64,000 nucleotides of DNA from Penelope pileata (GCA_013396635.1 WBMW01005315.1:744001-808000); one strand, 5' to 3'. Counted from the stretch's first letter, positions 1 to 12,154 are shown. Program-made: numbers and translations. Notes: a model not told the origin generated them from the sequence alone.

Positions 1-871
1 AATTCTATGCAGATACAGCAGATAACAGATTCCACTGAGAGCTGTCTCTTATCTGTCTGAAAAACAGTACTATCCTCACAAAAGTGTCCCCTTTCCAGTC
101 AGTCCTGATAGGTCTTAAGGCATTAAATAAATGCTGAGTTCCCTTTGAAGTCAGAGAGAAGCAGTAACTTACTAAGACCAATTTAGCTCCATAAGTAAAT
201 ACTACATGAGGTGCTACCAGGCAGGAGTTGTACTCCAGCACTGCAGTTCTTACCAGAATCTTTTCATATTAATGGACTATTGCAACAACCTGCTACAGTG
301 CAGGCCAGGTCTTAAGAAAGATGCACAATCACACAGTTAAAATTAAACTCATGCTCTTAAGTCTTCTTGAATCAAAATCCCCACATGAAGTAGTAACCTC
401 CACAAATTGCCATGACATTCATTGCTTTTTACACATTTAACACAACAGAAAAATTTCCAGCTGAGAATCCATTCTCACCAGAAAGCTTTCAGTTACTAGA
501 GCAGACAATTAAAATAACCACTTTTTGTCCTGTAGAAAAGGTACTTATTCAATGCAGTTATCAACACACTTTTTTTTTTTTTTTTGCCTTCGTAGTGTAT
601 TTAGTTTACAGCATCTGTTTCATTATTTCTAAGATACAGCTTAAATTGTGTTACTTCATGGCATGTAAACATCAATGAGGCTTGCTGTGCCTTTCATCCC
701 ATGGGAAAATTACTTGGTTAGCCTCTGATATGCCTCATATCCACATACTTAAAATGAAGAAACACCTAATGCTACTAGTATAGGAGAAGAAATTGTTCAG
801 GTGCTCCTTTAAAGAAAAGGTATTTACGGAACCTGGTGGCTTCACCAAAATAATCAAACAGGATCTCTTAC
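1..871 (-). other. NRG1: Start of the NRG1 intron downstream of the EGF exon
   Basis: Non-coding AT-rich DNA that continues off the left edge. I looked on the minus strand for the next NRG1 exon (the CPNEFTGDRC segment) and did not see it, so the intron is longer than 871 bp. The only notable element is a T16 run at 570-585. Open frames here are short and resemble nothing known. Confidence 0.8.
570..585. repeat. T16 homopolymer
   Basis: Sixteen consecutive T on the plus strand (poly-A on the NRG1 transcript strand). No recognisable retroelement body flanks it. Confidence 0.95.
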
Positions 872-874
872 CTG
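866..874 (-). promoter_or_regulatory. NRG1: Splice donor of the NRG1 EGF exon
   Basis: Minus-strand CAG|GTAAGA is close to the ideal U1 snRNA site. It cuts after the second base of the codon that follows Cys-43, leaving AG to be completed by the next exon. Arg is expected there in chicken NRG1. Nothing suggests a weak or regulated site. Confidence 0.9.
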
Positions 875-1001
875 CACAGGTATCTTGGAGGGTTTGGGAG
901 GTCTTTAACCATGTAGCACTCTCCCCCATTTACACAGAAGGCTTTCTGCTTTATGTCACATTTTGTGAGATGACTTGTCCCAGTAGTAGATGTGGAAGTG
1001 G
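872..1001 (-). CDS. NRG1: Neuregulin-1 internal exon: N-terminal part of the EGF-like domain (partial gene)
   Basis: Seen: read on the minus strand, the segment is flanked by a consensus acceptor and donor and is open throughout. It gives a Thr/Ser-rich stretch, then CDIKQKAFCVNGGEC, YMVKDLPNPPRYLC and a split Arg/Ser codon. Counting the split Ala as residue 1, cysteines fall at 15, 23, 29 and 43, spaced C-x7-C-x5-C-x13-C. That is the neuregulin-1 EGF spacing, including its long 13-residue loop. The exon begins in phase 1 and ends in phase 2. Known: NRG1 is a growth factor whose EGF-like domain binds ErbB3 and ErbB4. Chicken ARIA induces acetylcholine receptor synthesis in muscle. This exon is shared by the alpha and beta isoforms; the next exon supplies cysteines 5 and 6 and sets alpha or beta. 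The text agrees with my memory of chicken ARIA, including TSHLTKCD where human has TSHLVKCA. NRG2 has a shorter, different C3-C4 loop, so NRG1 is well supported. No frameshift or lost residue is seen. The rest of the gene is outside the window. Confidence 0.96.
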
Positions 1002-1035
1002 CTGGAAAAGAAAAGAGAGAAAATACAGATCAGAA
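1002..1035 (-). promoter_or_regulatory. NRG1: Splice acceptor, pyrimidine tract and branch point of the NRG1 EGF exon
   Basis: On the minus strand the bases before the exon read as an almost pure pyrimidine tract (TTTTCTCTCTTTTCTTTTCC) ending in AG at 1003-1002. A CTGAT branch-point match places the branch adenosine at about 1030, 29 nt from the first exon base. This fixes the exon start at 1001 and makes the leading CC the last two bases of a split Ala codon, in agreement with the protein family. Confidence 0.9.
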
Positions 1036-1654
1036 TGGCTCAAGCTTTTTTCCTATCTGGTAAGTGCACTTGTAGGTGAGGAAGGAGGTTAGGCCAGGTT
1101 GGATCGGGTATGTCTGGTGAGCTCTATTATCTGCTGCCAACACAAGTATGAACCATTTGTTACCATTTTTGTTGATTGTCACACAAAGAGGAGTTCAAAT
1201 GTGTACCTCAGAAAGATGTCCCACACTCAGCCTAGGAGGAAGGCGGTATTTCTCTAGATCCAGTCCCTCAAGCAACTTTAAATGTCTGTAGCACTCAGGT
1301 CTACTTCAGTAAATTAGGCTGTGTGACTTACATGCAGTTACTCAAATTGCGTTAATCATTGAAGTCATTTTGGGGTGAGAGAGTTCATTACTGATATGGT
1401 GGAGAGGTGAGATTATATTTTCAGCTCCTCGCTCCACTCTGTGGATGCAAAACCGCTTCTGTGAGCAGGGTTAAACCTAAGTCAGGCATGTGCCTGCTAG
1501 GCTGTGGCTGTGGACCCAAATTACAACCTCTGGTGCAGTAACACCATAGTTTTGATGTGTTTTGCTCGAAACACTGCCAAAACAGGGTAGGAATGCTTCA
1601 AGCCTGGATACTGGTAAGTTTCCAGCTCAGGGACCATGCCACTGATGGGCTTTG

Positions 1655-2010
1655 TGACCTCTGGCAGGTCATTCAGGTTAGATTCACTCCATTGATTTGT
1701 ATGAAACTACATCACTGAGTTGCAAGGCCATCTCTAGATCCCACAGAAAGCCACTCACTTTATCCTCTCAATAGGTGGGAAAAACACCCCCTCTGATTGT
1801 GCCCATCTCTCCACATTGACTGCAGAGCAAGCTCAAGTCCTTGAGAATTTGCCCTCATTTTTAAATGGCTAAAACTAACTGAAGTCACTGTCCGCCATCT
1901 GTAAAAAGGTGGAGGTGATTTCTATATGGTCTTTGTTGAGCTGTGTTCAGACCTACAGAAGTAAGAAATGTTCTTATAGTGCTAAACAAATGTCAGTATT
2001 TTTACTTCTG
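1655..2010 (+). repeat. Possible decayed MIR-like (CORE-SINE) remnant
   Basis: Two short patches sit in the order expected for a MIR-type SINE. At about 1658 there is TTTGTGACCTCTGGCAGGTCA, like the 'gtgaccttgggcaagtca' segment. At about 1896-2005 there is CCATCTGTAAAAAGG followed by GTGCTAAACAAATGTCAGTA, like the 'catctgtaaaatgg' and 3' terminal segments. About 200 bp between them is unmatched, so this is a weak call made from memory of the consensus. Confidence 0.3.
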
Positions 2011-2296
2011 AAAGACAGCTTCTGCCGTAAGGTGAAACAACAGTTTCATCTACTGACTGATTCCACTGGAGTTAGCTAGAAAGCTGCAAATACCTACAAA
2101 AAAGTTGTCTGATAGTCAAAACATTTTCTAACACAAAAACACCCACGGGGCATGTTTATACTAGGTGATGCATGACTTTCTACCATTTGCCTCACACTGA
2201 ATCCAAAGAAAACACGCTTTTAGTAGATCAGCTATTAACAAACACCACTTACACATTTTGAGCTCTTTCTGAGAACAAGGATGAAGTGGTCCCTGT

Positions 2297-2340
2297 CACA
2301 TTTGATTATCATGTGTTTCACATTTGATTTTCATATGTTT
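2297..2340. repeat. 22-bp tandem duplication
   Basis: Two adjacent 22-bp copies, CACATTTGATTATCATGTGT plus TT and a second copy with two substitutions. AT-rich, no coding potential. Confidence 0.85.
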
Positions 2341-3005
2341 CTCATTATCTTCCAAGTAAAATTGCATTTTTAAAACTCAGCACTTGGGAGAATGGGTCAC
2401 TGTGGCTGGCACCATTTCTTGAACGGTTTAGCTATCTTGTTTCAATGACATATGAGTTTCTGGTATATTTAAGTTCCTCTCTATTGCTCCATCAAAATCT
2501 GATCTGCCTGTCCAGCTAATGCCTCTCAAACATCCTCCCAACTTTGCCACTGATCACCAGCATGCCCATCTCTTTCTTTTTTCGACGATGCCACGCGAGA
2601 TCCTTTCCTCTAACAAGCAAACAGGACTCCTAAAAGCACTCTTGAGACCTCTTCTGAAACCCAAGCTCCCCTTGCTTCTCACTGCTGCACTAACCCATTG
2701 TGTCATGCCTCACCAGATCCTGATCTTGACTGGGGCCTCTAAGTGCTAATGAAATGCAAACATAGAGTATTAATTCCTCGAAATAACACATTCCTTTCTC
2801 CTGGCTCCTTGACGCATGATGTATAACCACTCAGACCAGGATAAATTTATGCCTTGTCTACAGACAGGAAAAGGGGTCATGTTTTAAAAGTAGTCTGACA
2901 CTCTTTCAACTAGCCTGGGTTGAAATAGGACTTTGCACCCAGTGTTGACAAAAGGCTGGCCAACAGATTGCCACCAGCTCTGCGGTGAGGGGTCATCTAT
3001 GCCTT

Positions 3006-3034
3006 ATGTCCATGGGTTGACCACCCATGGACAT
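3006..3034. repeat. Perfect 12-bp inverted repeat with a 5-nt loop
   Basis: ATGTCCATGGGT (3006-3017) and its exact complement ACCCATGGACAT (3023-3034) are separated by TGACC. It could form a small hairpin in NRG1 pre-mRNA. The stem is too short for a microRNA precursor and has no transposon terminal-repeat context. Confidence 0.85.
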
Positions 3035-5454
3035 CCCCCATCCTTGACACAAATTGTAGGGCAGGAGATTTACCTTGTGGAGGAGCCTTTCTTTCTTCAC
3101 TGGTTTAAAAGGGACTTGGATTATTAGCTCAGAAGAGATGTCTGACATGACAGGATATGGCATAACACGACCTCAGATATGACAAAACCTGAGTGAGTGA
3201 ATCCCATCTGTATAGTAGAAAACATCATGAAGCATTTGTGAGTTCTAACAGGTAAACTCACTTTTAAGCTTATCCCTACTCACAGCCTACCCATAACTGT
3301 GTCCTTTTACCTTGTTAAAAAGACTTCATCTTGCTAGAGAGACAAACACTCTGAGGATGTCCTTGAACTCAGAAAGCTAATGCATTGATTTTGGAAGAAA
3401 AAAAAACCAATACAGTCTGCGGTGTTTCTGCCAAAAACCCAGATTGCTACCCTGCTTGCTAATGGAATGTTTTAAATTGAATTATGAAGGTAGATATAGT
3501 AGCAAGTGGGCTTGTAGCTATCTATAATTGTTTTCATCATCTTGCTTACTGCTTTTCTTTAAGCAGAAGTTCAATCAAATGCAGATCACTGTGGAATTTC
3601 AAAGTAACAGTTATTTCCCAGCTGATGTAAGTGAGCTTTGGATAGCAGCAATTGCTCTGAACTGATTACTAGAGATGGGAATAATCTGCAGCTCTCAGAA
3701 AATCCCATGACACAAGGGCTTTACACTTATTTGTGAGGAGTGCCTCTACCCTTCATTTTTGGCATCACATGTTCAAAACTGTCATATAAATCTTGCACAA
3801 TAATTTCCTCTGCATTACTGATCCACTAGCACCATAGTCCCAATCTGCCTGAGCTTTGTAACTACATGGAATGAGGGGAGGAAAAAAGTCCCTAGTGAGT
3901 TAATTCTAGTACTGGTTTTTCTTTGCAAAGGATGCATAGTTTTTATGGCATAATGCCAATATTCAGTGTATGCACTGTAAGTCTATTTTGCAAATTAAAT
4001 ACAAGAAACACTAACTGTGGTTTTGGGTTTCACTGAAAGCCACATAACGGAAGAAATGTGGTGTTTGGGAGCAGGTGTTCACCAGAGCCCATTTCATACA
4101 GCCCATAACTAGTCCTAAAACACTGCATTTCCATAGTTCTCTAGCAGACAGGGCCATGGAGGATGTATATTGGGAATGACCTGCAGGGGTGAGGTAAAGC
4201 ACAGCTGCAGACCACGTATCTACGTGTTGTTTTTTCTCCACCTAGCTGGAATTCGTACCTCCTTTCTCTTCTGTGATGTTTTCTTCAGCTATACAAGCAC
4301 AAGCTAGCAAAGCCGGTATGTTCTACAGCCCTACATCAAACCCCTAGCTTACTGAAAGGATAAATTACATGCTATAATGAATTTTAAAATGTCATGCATA
4401 AGATAACATTTGGAAACACTACATATTCCACTTTTTCTTTCTAAATGCAGAAATGACATACTTAAAAAGCAATTGCAGGCAGTATGAACAAAGTCCCCAC
4501 TAACACAAATATTCATGTGTCAGTGAAGAACAGTGAGACCTGCTCCCATCTAAGGGAACTGCCCAAAGCCTTTAAGAAAAAAAGAAATAGCTGTAGCATC
4601 TTTCAAAAAATACTCTCTGAAGCATGAATTACTGCTGTACAACTACCTTAGGACTATTTCATATCAGGCAGACACCACATAATTCTGAGCTTACCTGGGG
4701 GATCTCTGACCCGTTTTTGTCCTGAAACAGAGAAATGCATTCTCTTTCTCTCTCTTGCTTTCCAAAGATCCCCTCTGAAATACTGTGGCTACAGCAGTGG
4801 ACTTCCAGGCTTAGATTCTGGAAGGAGTCCTAAGGGATCTCTGAGTACAGACAGAGGGAATAGCTTTGCAACCTAAACAGAATAGTATCCATGCCTCCTT
4901 GAATAGAGTTTCTGCAAAGCTGGTGTAAAATCAGAGGACACATTCAAAAGCCTTGCAAGGTGACAAATGAGATGCTTATGACTAACGGTAGATAACAGCA
5001 AGTGGCATCTGCAGACAAAGGAAGATTTGCCATTCTCACAGGCAGACCACTTAGGAGATGCAGATGCACCTCAGTGAACTGCAGACAGAGAGCCTTCCAG
5101 TCTCATTTTATCAGCGAAAAGAGCATATGACCAGGGAGGAACAAAACATACTCCTGCTTGTCCCTGTTTTCTGGAATTAGCGTAGAGCAAAGCCCACTTG
5201 CAGCTCATACCAATGGAAGAGAAAGGGACTGGTAATGGAGTGAGGAAGTGATGGAGGAAGAGTAAGAGAATGCACACAAGAGAGTATGCAAGCTAGCTTT
5301 AGTATGACAAAGTGTGTGACCCCAGAAAAAAGCCAGCTTTACTAATCCACATTCCCTCACTTGAAGCTCATTTGTTCCTTTAAGAACACAATCCAATTCC
5401 CTCTTGACTTGCTGATAGGCAGTTTAAAGATGTCCAGCCCTGATCTGTAGGGTA

Positions 5455-5530
5455 GATTGATTTCCCATGTAACCTTGGCTGTAGCACTTAATCCCTCTAT
5501 GTCTCGGTGAAACCATCTACTTTTCTTCCC
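5455..5530 (+). repeat. Probable MIR-like SINE fragment
   Basis: The run ATGTAACCTTGG, GCACTTAAT, CCTCTATGTCTC, CATCTACT follows the order and spacing of the MIR central region ('gtgaccttgggcaagtcacttaacctctctgtgcctcagtttcc'). Highly diverged. MIR-type SINEs are rare and old in birds, so a profile search is needed to settle it. Confidence 0.4.
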
Positions 5531-6360
5531 AGTGAGTACTGGGCCTCTTCGACTCACTCCAACATCCCTGATGAGCCTGACTTGCAAAGTGTGGAGAGGT
5601 ACTTGCATCTGCAGAAAAGCTCTGCATTTCTGTAATGCACTGAATGAGGAAAACTGCTGGTTCCAGCATAACTGTGGGTAGCAAAAACTATATAGGTGCC
5701 TTCAAAGAGAACAGAAGCCAAAAAGTGAGACCAGTGGAAAACTAGCTTCTATCTGAACAGAGGAGAATTTCCATTTTACCAGGATGTGTTTCATGTTCTT
5801 CTGGTTCCAGAGCTACAGCTGCATCCACGTAGCTCTGAACATAGTTAAGGTTTTAAAAACCACCACCACCAAAAGAAACTCAGGAAAAAAATCCCAAACT
5901 CTACAGGAGGCATTTCAGGTCCATTTCATAAGACTGCTCAGAATTTTTCACATTGCTTTGATGATGTAATACCCTGGCTGTAAAAAGCTGGCTGTTCAAT
6001 GTGGTTATTAATTTTTTTAGCCTCAGTCCTCAGAAACATGCACTAAAACAGATTCCCGGGACCTTCACATGAGATCATTTAAGGAGCCTGCTGTTTTGCC
6101 AGAAGCTGGAATTGAGTGCTTACAAGTTAGGGGAATTACTCTCTGGCCTTCAGACAAAGCTTTCTTACTCTGGCACTATCTCCATAAAGATCAGGGCCAG
6201 CAAGAAGGAAACAGGAAATTGCTGGGTCTGCAAGATAGAAACTTCAGGAAAGATTGGGAGCACATAAACTCTTGCTGAACCACGGCAGTATGTCCCTCTT
6301 TCCTCTATGAGTCCTGACACGGATTCAACAGCGGCTTCCCCTCACAAATCCAAGCTTAGC

Positions 6361-6418
6361 AAAGAAAAAAAAAAAAAAAAAAAAAAAAGGGAAAGAAAAG
6401 AAAAGAAAAAGAAAAAAG
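6361..6418. repeat. A24 run followed by a GAAA-type simple repeat
   Basis: Homopolymer A at 6365-6388, then degenerate GAAAAGAAAAG units. This is a poly-T/pyrimidine tract on the transcribed strand of the intron. No retrotransposon body precedes it that I can recognise. Confidence 0.95.
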
Positions 6419-6748
6419 CAGAAAAACAAAAGGCAGACACTTAGTTCATTGCACCAGATCGCTTCCTCCCTGATAGGCCAACAGACTGACCCAGTTGGCA
6501 GGCGTGTGACGGCAAGACCTGCACAGCGTCTGGCTCACCACGGAAGGTCGAGAGGTGACACATGCTAAAGGCAGCCTGACTAGGATAAATTTTTGTTTGC
6601 TTCATTTAATTTTGAGATGGGACAAAAGATGGACAGAGACACACACAACTCAAAAGCTGTCTCCAAGGAAATGCAATTACTGCTCTGAACACAAGCACCA
6701 GGTAGGACATGAGTTCGTTCCTCCTAGCAACTGCTGTGCACGGTACAT

Positions 6749-6767
6749 TTTTTTTTTTTTTTTTTCC
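6749..6767. repeat. T19 homopolymer
   Basis: Nineteen consecutive T on the plus strand. It lies about 330 bp from the A24 tract at 6365 and in the opposite orientation; no shared retroelement is visible. Confidence 0.95.
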
Positions 6768-6904
6768 AGAAAAACAGAGGGAATGTGGGTTGTGGAAGAG
6801 AGCAAGAGTGCACAGAGAGACCCAATTGAAATTGGGCGTTCAGACAAGGCATGCTTTCCCACTGCCATGAAGGATGTCAACTTTCACCTTCGGGCAATGT
6901 GATA

Positions 6905-7125
6905 AGTGTCTGGAAGGGGTCTGGAAGGGCTTTCAGAAAACATTCCCCACCCAAGGAGGGGAGACATGAGTGGCAAAACAGGAGGAAGTGACAAGCTAGG
7001 GGGTGCTGAGAGGAAAATGCGTGTGGCAGGAAGGGGCAGTGTAAAATGGAAAGAGGACACAGAGGAAATGTGCGTAGAAGGAACCAGTGCAGGAAAAACA
7101 GGCCTAAAACCAGGAATGCTGAACT
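6905..7125 (+). other. Purine-rich stretch
   Basis: About 220 bp dominated by A and G on the plus strand, with repeated GGAAG, GAGG and AGGAAA words. Being open in one plus frame reflects the lack of T-initiated stop codons rather than coding. No family recognised. Confidence 0.6.
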
Positions 7126-9083
7126 GACAGCCAGATAGGGAAGGGTATTTATTATCGGGGAACTCTCACACTACCTTGAAAATGCCAGGAATGGGTGAGA
7201 GGGTCTTAAAACTTACAGACCTTAGATTAAAGCAGACAGCAGATGAGGAGCTGAATGCAACTGTCATGGTAAGAAACTTCACCCAGTGTGGTAGCCTTTG
7301 CTGTGCCAGAGAACATCCCATCATGAGGAAGAGCCTGGGAGGCCAACTAACTGTAGGAAAATAATCCTGGCTCGTGTTGCCTCAGAGGCTGCTCCCTGCT
7401 CTTCTCCATGGTCTCTGTGCAGCAAGGCGAGGTAAGCAACTCAGCGGGCAGGAAATTCAGGACAGCTTCATGAACATCCTCAGGCATGCAGTGCCTGTGC
7501 CTCACACTGACACCCTGTGTGTCAGGGGTACCAGGGAAACAAATGCAAATACACTCTTACATTTTGTCTTACAATTTATATTCCACAGGAAATCCTGCTG
7601 TTGCTTGCTTGTATCATTCAGGACAGCACTAATGCCTACAAAATTAAACAATCCCATGAAAATATTGTGAGTCTGGAGCAACATTTCTCCTCTCTTATGA
7701 GGAGCAAGTGTTCATTTTTGAGGGGCAGGTAAGGTGGTAAACTGAGCTGATGGTGAAATGGTTGGCACCTCTCCTTCCCAAATAAGCAGATTATTTCATA
7801 TAAGGTGAGGAACAGACATTGAAGATACAGAGATACTGATCTCATACAGAGACTGATAGGAAAGTGAACTGGACTTGAACCAGTAAACCAAGGAACTTGG
7901 CTGTTTTCTAAAGTCTCAAATACTATAAAAGGCAGTGTTGCTAGTACCAAGATGTGAAAAGCATCATTTCTGCTTAGACCAAACAACTGTATGCACTGCT
8001 TTTAACTCAAGAAGATTTTTAATTAAAAAAAATGAAAAAGAAGAACTTCGACAAAACCAAAAGGAAAGGCATCCAAAGACTATCAAGACTAAGACAGATG
8101 ACTGTCTTTCAAGGAACTGTCCGGAGAGGAATCCTTACATCACCCTAGGGCCTGTCAGCTGCCCAAATCTAACTTCAGGTTCGGCATGGCGGTAGGCTCC
8201 TACAGGTAGTCAGTTCAGCTGAGCTTATAGTGCTGCGCCTGCCTTAGGATACAAAATCTGGGTTTTTCCCTTCTCCAGCCAATGTCTGACACTTTCTGTG
8301 AGGGTCAGCTGTGAGGTTCACCAATGCTGTAAAACACATTCAATTACTAAAATAAAAAAATAAGATCTAACTCTCATTAGTTAGTCTTAGCTCAAGTAGT
8401 AGTGCTCTCTTCCTGCTCCTGACAGTTAATGTGGCAGAGTATTGTCTTACAGGTCTCATCTATCACCATCAAGTTTGCCCTGATGGGTATGTAGCGATAC
8501 TGACATATCTATTTTCTTATCACATTGAGTACTGAAATCCTTCAATCCTGTTACAACATGGTGACTCCAAATCTGTTCTTTTACTTCCTTTTTTTCTGAA
8601 GGATTTTTCTTATTAATTCCAAGTGGTGCAATTATACCGCTGCAGATAAGTGTACCATCTCTTCGCTTCTTCAAAGCTGTCTATCTGCTCACAGAGATGC
8701 AGGGATTGTAAAGACTATTCAGCAGCTTACGGAAAGAATCAAGCAAACTTTCAAGCACAAATGATATTTCACATTAAGTCAACTTGATAATTCTATATTG
8801 TCAGAAACCCTTCTTCAGGAAAGAATTTCAGCAAGAACATACTTAAAACAGCATATACACATGCATTCAAGAAAGCGCTCAAGTATCTGCTTAATTTAAA
8901 GTCACATTTTCTTCCGTGCTTTTTCTTGATGTCTTTAAAAAGCTTTACTGAAAGAGAATGGATTTCAGCACAGTGCCTTAAGTGTTCAGCCTTGTAGAAA
9001 ACAAAATTTGTCCACTAAAATGTCCCAGGTTAAACAGGTATGCAAAAAGGTTGCATTTCTGCAACCTTTGCCTGAGTATTTCT

Positions 9084-9136
9084 GAATCATAGAATCATAG
9101 AATGGTTCAGGTTGGAATGTCCAGTTAAGATTCCTG
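9084..9136 (-). mobile_element. CR1 LINE, very short 3' terminal fragment
   Basis: Plus strand GAATCATAGAATCATAGAATGG, then TTCAGGTTGGAA. This is the reverse complement of the CR1 3' terminus with its ATTCTATG octamer repeats. Only about 50 bp is recognisable, which is typical of extreme 5' truncation at CR1 insertion. The element lies sense to NRG1 transcription. Confidence 0.85.
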
Positions 9137-10631
9137 GGCAGGCATTAGTGTGTCTTCTGTTGCATACTTAGCAGTGAAAAACATTTATCAGTTTACTAAT
9201 TCCAGAATGAAACATGATTTAATTGATTTTGAAGCCCATCTTCAAATTCATTAAGAGCATGCCCCCCTAACTCCTTCCAATACCCAAAGCACATAAGACT
9301 ATCTATTCCTTCCTCCATGGCCCCCTGATTCACAGTGCTGGCTTCGATAAATGACCACTGGAAACCGATGAAATCCGTTGAATCGCATGAAAGCGATATG
9401 ATGGCCCTGAGGGGTAACAGCTCAGTCTCTTTAACCAGCGTGAGGTCCATGGGTGAGGACAGCAGAGTAGCAGGGACTGGTTCTTCCTATGTAACAACAG
9501 TCATTGGTACACCCTTTGAAATACAGATTAGTATAGAAATGTGCCTTCATTTCTGAGTCAAAGATACGGCAAAGGCAACTTCTTTCAGAATACACAGAAG
9601 GTTTCTCATAGGTTCCCAAGTATTTCCTAGACATCTGTGATAGGAAAGCATTACTAGAAAAGTTCTCCAATAGGACAGGCAAGTATGGGAGACAAGTAGA
9701 GAACAAGAATGTTTATCAAAGACACCTTCCTTCTTAATGCAGTGAAGCTTGAATGCATTTGTCAGATTACTTTGATATTTGTATTTCAGCAGAAATTTCC
9801 AAGGCCTCAGATTTTTTTTAAAGATGCTTTACAATTCAAAACAAGTTCTGAGATACAACCAGCAACAGTTCCCTTTGGAAAGAAGTGTGAGAAGCTGTTA
9901 GAAGGAACTGGAGGGTCTCTTACACAGGTTCTGCTAGAGGAGTCAGCCTCCTGGTCTGCTGGAGTTGCTCACTGAGACCAAGGAGAAAACTCTTCTGTGG
10001 GTGGTGCACAGGAAAATTTTCACTCTGCTATCCACCAACACAGTCATAGGACCTGCCTTTCTGAAAAACACAGACCTCACATCTTCCTGCTTGGAATTTC
10101 TCTCTCCAGAGGTGAGTGGTGGAGAACATTACCAGCTGCTTTGCTTAAAGTGAGATCCATTGGACTCTGTAAGTAGTGTACTTCTATAGAAAACCATCAA
10201 AGCACTTGAGATTGCTAACAAAGTGCTTTCTGCAGTAGAGGAAACTTTTCTCATTTCTTTCCCTAGTTCCGTCCTGGACTGTCAGACTAGCCTGAAATAA
10301 GTTTGGAGTGTTTTTTCCTGTTCCTTTTCTTTTTCTTTTTTTCTTCTGAACTGTAGGCTGTAGCCCTGGTGTGACTGACTCCAACAGGTTTCAAAGGATG
10401 GTGCAACATGTTAGGAGCAGCAGCATTAGTGGGCGCTAGCTCAGCGTGTGCCCCAGCGTAACCCCCCTGTAATTACTGTCGCCTCTGCCCAGGAACTCTC
10501 TGAACTGCTGTGATGCAGGCTAGCTCACAAAGGCAGCAATGGCCTGGAAGTGCCTGTGCAGGATCTCCATCGGTCTCTAGCTTTGAGGGCAGCTCAGCTG
10601 CCTCCAGCAGCACTGCCTTCCAGTTTTCATG
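9137..10631 (-). other. NRG1: NRG1 upstream intron, block 2
   Basis: Non-coding intron between two CR1 relics. I see no coding exon, RNA gene or further repeat. Open frames are under 95 codons on both strands and none resembles a protein family. Confidence 0.65.
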
Positions 10632-10835
10632 GAATCACAGAATCATAGAGTCCTCAGAGTTGGAAGGGACCTTTAAAGGTTATCTGGTCCAACTCCACTG
10701 CAATGCACAGGGACACCTAGAGCTAGATCAGGCTGCTCAGAAGCTGATTGTACCTGACTTTGAATGAGTTCAGGGACTAGGCTTCCACCACATCTTTGGG
10801 CAACTTGTTCGAGCGCTTCACTCATGTTCAGTGTG
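10632..10835 (-). mobile_element. CR1 LINE 3' fragment
   Basis: Begins with octamer copies GAATCACAGAATCATAGAG and continues with the CR1 3' UTR landmarks: AGTTGGAAGGGACC, CTGGTCCAACTCC, GGGACACCTAGAGCTAGATCA, GGCTGCTCAGA, TTTGGGCAACTTGTTCGAG. About 200 bp, 5'-truncated, diverged by substitutions. The orientation places its 3' end at the left, sense to NRG1. Confidence 0.95.
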
Positions 10836-12154
10836 CAGCACTTCACCTTGGGCTCACTGCTCAAGTACCATGGCAAAACCACAGATTACTGAAAAGGCAG
10901 TGGGGTGCAGTCCTCAATAACACCTGCTGTCAACTCAGTCTTGTAAAAATGAACAGTAGTGTATTTGTTGCAGTAAGGCTGCCTTCCATCTAGCAATAGC
11001 ACTGGTTTATCTGGCATTTATTTTATTTATCTGCTAACCTTATTTTATTCATCTACTATTTCTTCACCGAAGTTATATTTTAATGTGTTGATAATCTGAC
11101 TGTCATTTAATTGGTACCTGTTCTCAAAAAATGTCAGAGATGACTGTGCGATAAACATGTGACTGTGTCAGACAGTTTTGAAATGTTTATGAAGATGGTT
11201 TCTTTTTTTTCACTTTAAAAGATGTACATTAAAACAAGCATAATGTTATTTTTCTAGCCACTAAAAAAGTCTGGTAAGAAAAAACACAATCATGTAGAAA
11301 AATAAAATGTGTTCATGTTGAGTCTAAATGGCACATTTCCGCCAGCAGTTAATTTCTACAGTCTGGTTATAAATCTGTCAAAAATCAGATTTATAATGAA
11401 ATGCTATCAGATCGCTGTGCTAATGGAGTCACTGGCGTACTCATGTGTATGTACAGACACAGACCTACAAAAGGGATGGATCTGTAGGAATGAGAGAGGG
11501 TTCAGCTCCCTGAGTGGGAGTCTTGCTTTTTGCAAGAGGCAATGTCAGAGAGAAGGAGAAGTTGCAGTCCAGATGAACATCTTACTTTCAACAGAAAGCC
11601 AATGTCTTTGTTCACTTAAGAAAGGATGTGTGCCAGCAGTGCACAGATAATCACTTGTACTCGTTATATAAGGAAAACTTGTGAACAAGAAAACACCCAC
11701 TCCGTTTACACATGGCAGCTCTCTCTTCAATGTAACTAATTTTTGCTATGTCAGTGCCATCCTTGGTCCTCACTCTACAGCTAAGATGGGGCTCTTTGCT
11801 GGTACTGTTTCTATCATGTAGACAGAGACCAGATGCTGTTGTATACCAATGTCAAGGAGAACACCAGCCAGAAATGCAGAGAGTTCACATGGCATGTAAA
11901 GGGCAAGAAATAAAGTTACACAGAGATGGTGATACCAGAAAACATTAGGGATACCAAAAAACATGGGGAAATTCTGCACCATGACAACCAAGATTTTGTG
12001 CAGGGTGCTCCAGAAAAGAGAATTTTCAAAATAAAATGAGGGTGATTGGCTTGCAGAGAGCATCTCCAAGCAGGGAAGGTCAACAGGAAGTCATCACTGG
12101 AAGGAGTGATTTATGGAAAGCGGTACCTGGCTGTTGTCCGGGAATCAACATCTA
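10836..12154 (-). other. NRG1: NRG1 upstream intron, block 3
   Basis: Non-coding. AT-rich at 11000-11300. No exon or repeat recognised up to the mariner fragment. Confidence 0.65.

Larger units (their letters stand above)
1036..9083 (-). other. NRG1: NRG1 upstream intron, block 1
   Basis: Non-coding intron. Items inside: possible MIR-like SINE remnants (1655-2010, 5455-5530), a 22-bp tandem duplication (2297-2340), a 12-bp-arm inverted repeat (3006-3034), an A24/GAAA tract (6361-6418), a T19 run (6749-6767) and a purine-rich stretch (6905-7125). Short open frames on both strands have no recognisable family and no convincing splice context. Confidence 0.7.

Noticed and set aside
5..241. Minus-strand open frame that could have been the next NRG1 exon.
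   Set aside because: The translation lacks the expected CPNEFTGDRC-type EGF end and has no clear splice frame.
793..1092. Plus-strand open frame over the NRG1 exon.
   Set aside because: It is the antisense shadow of the minus-strand EGF exon and runs into its splice sites.
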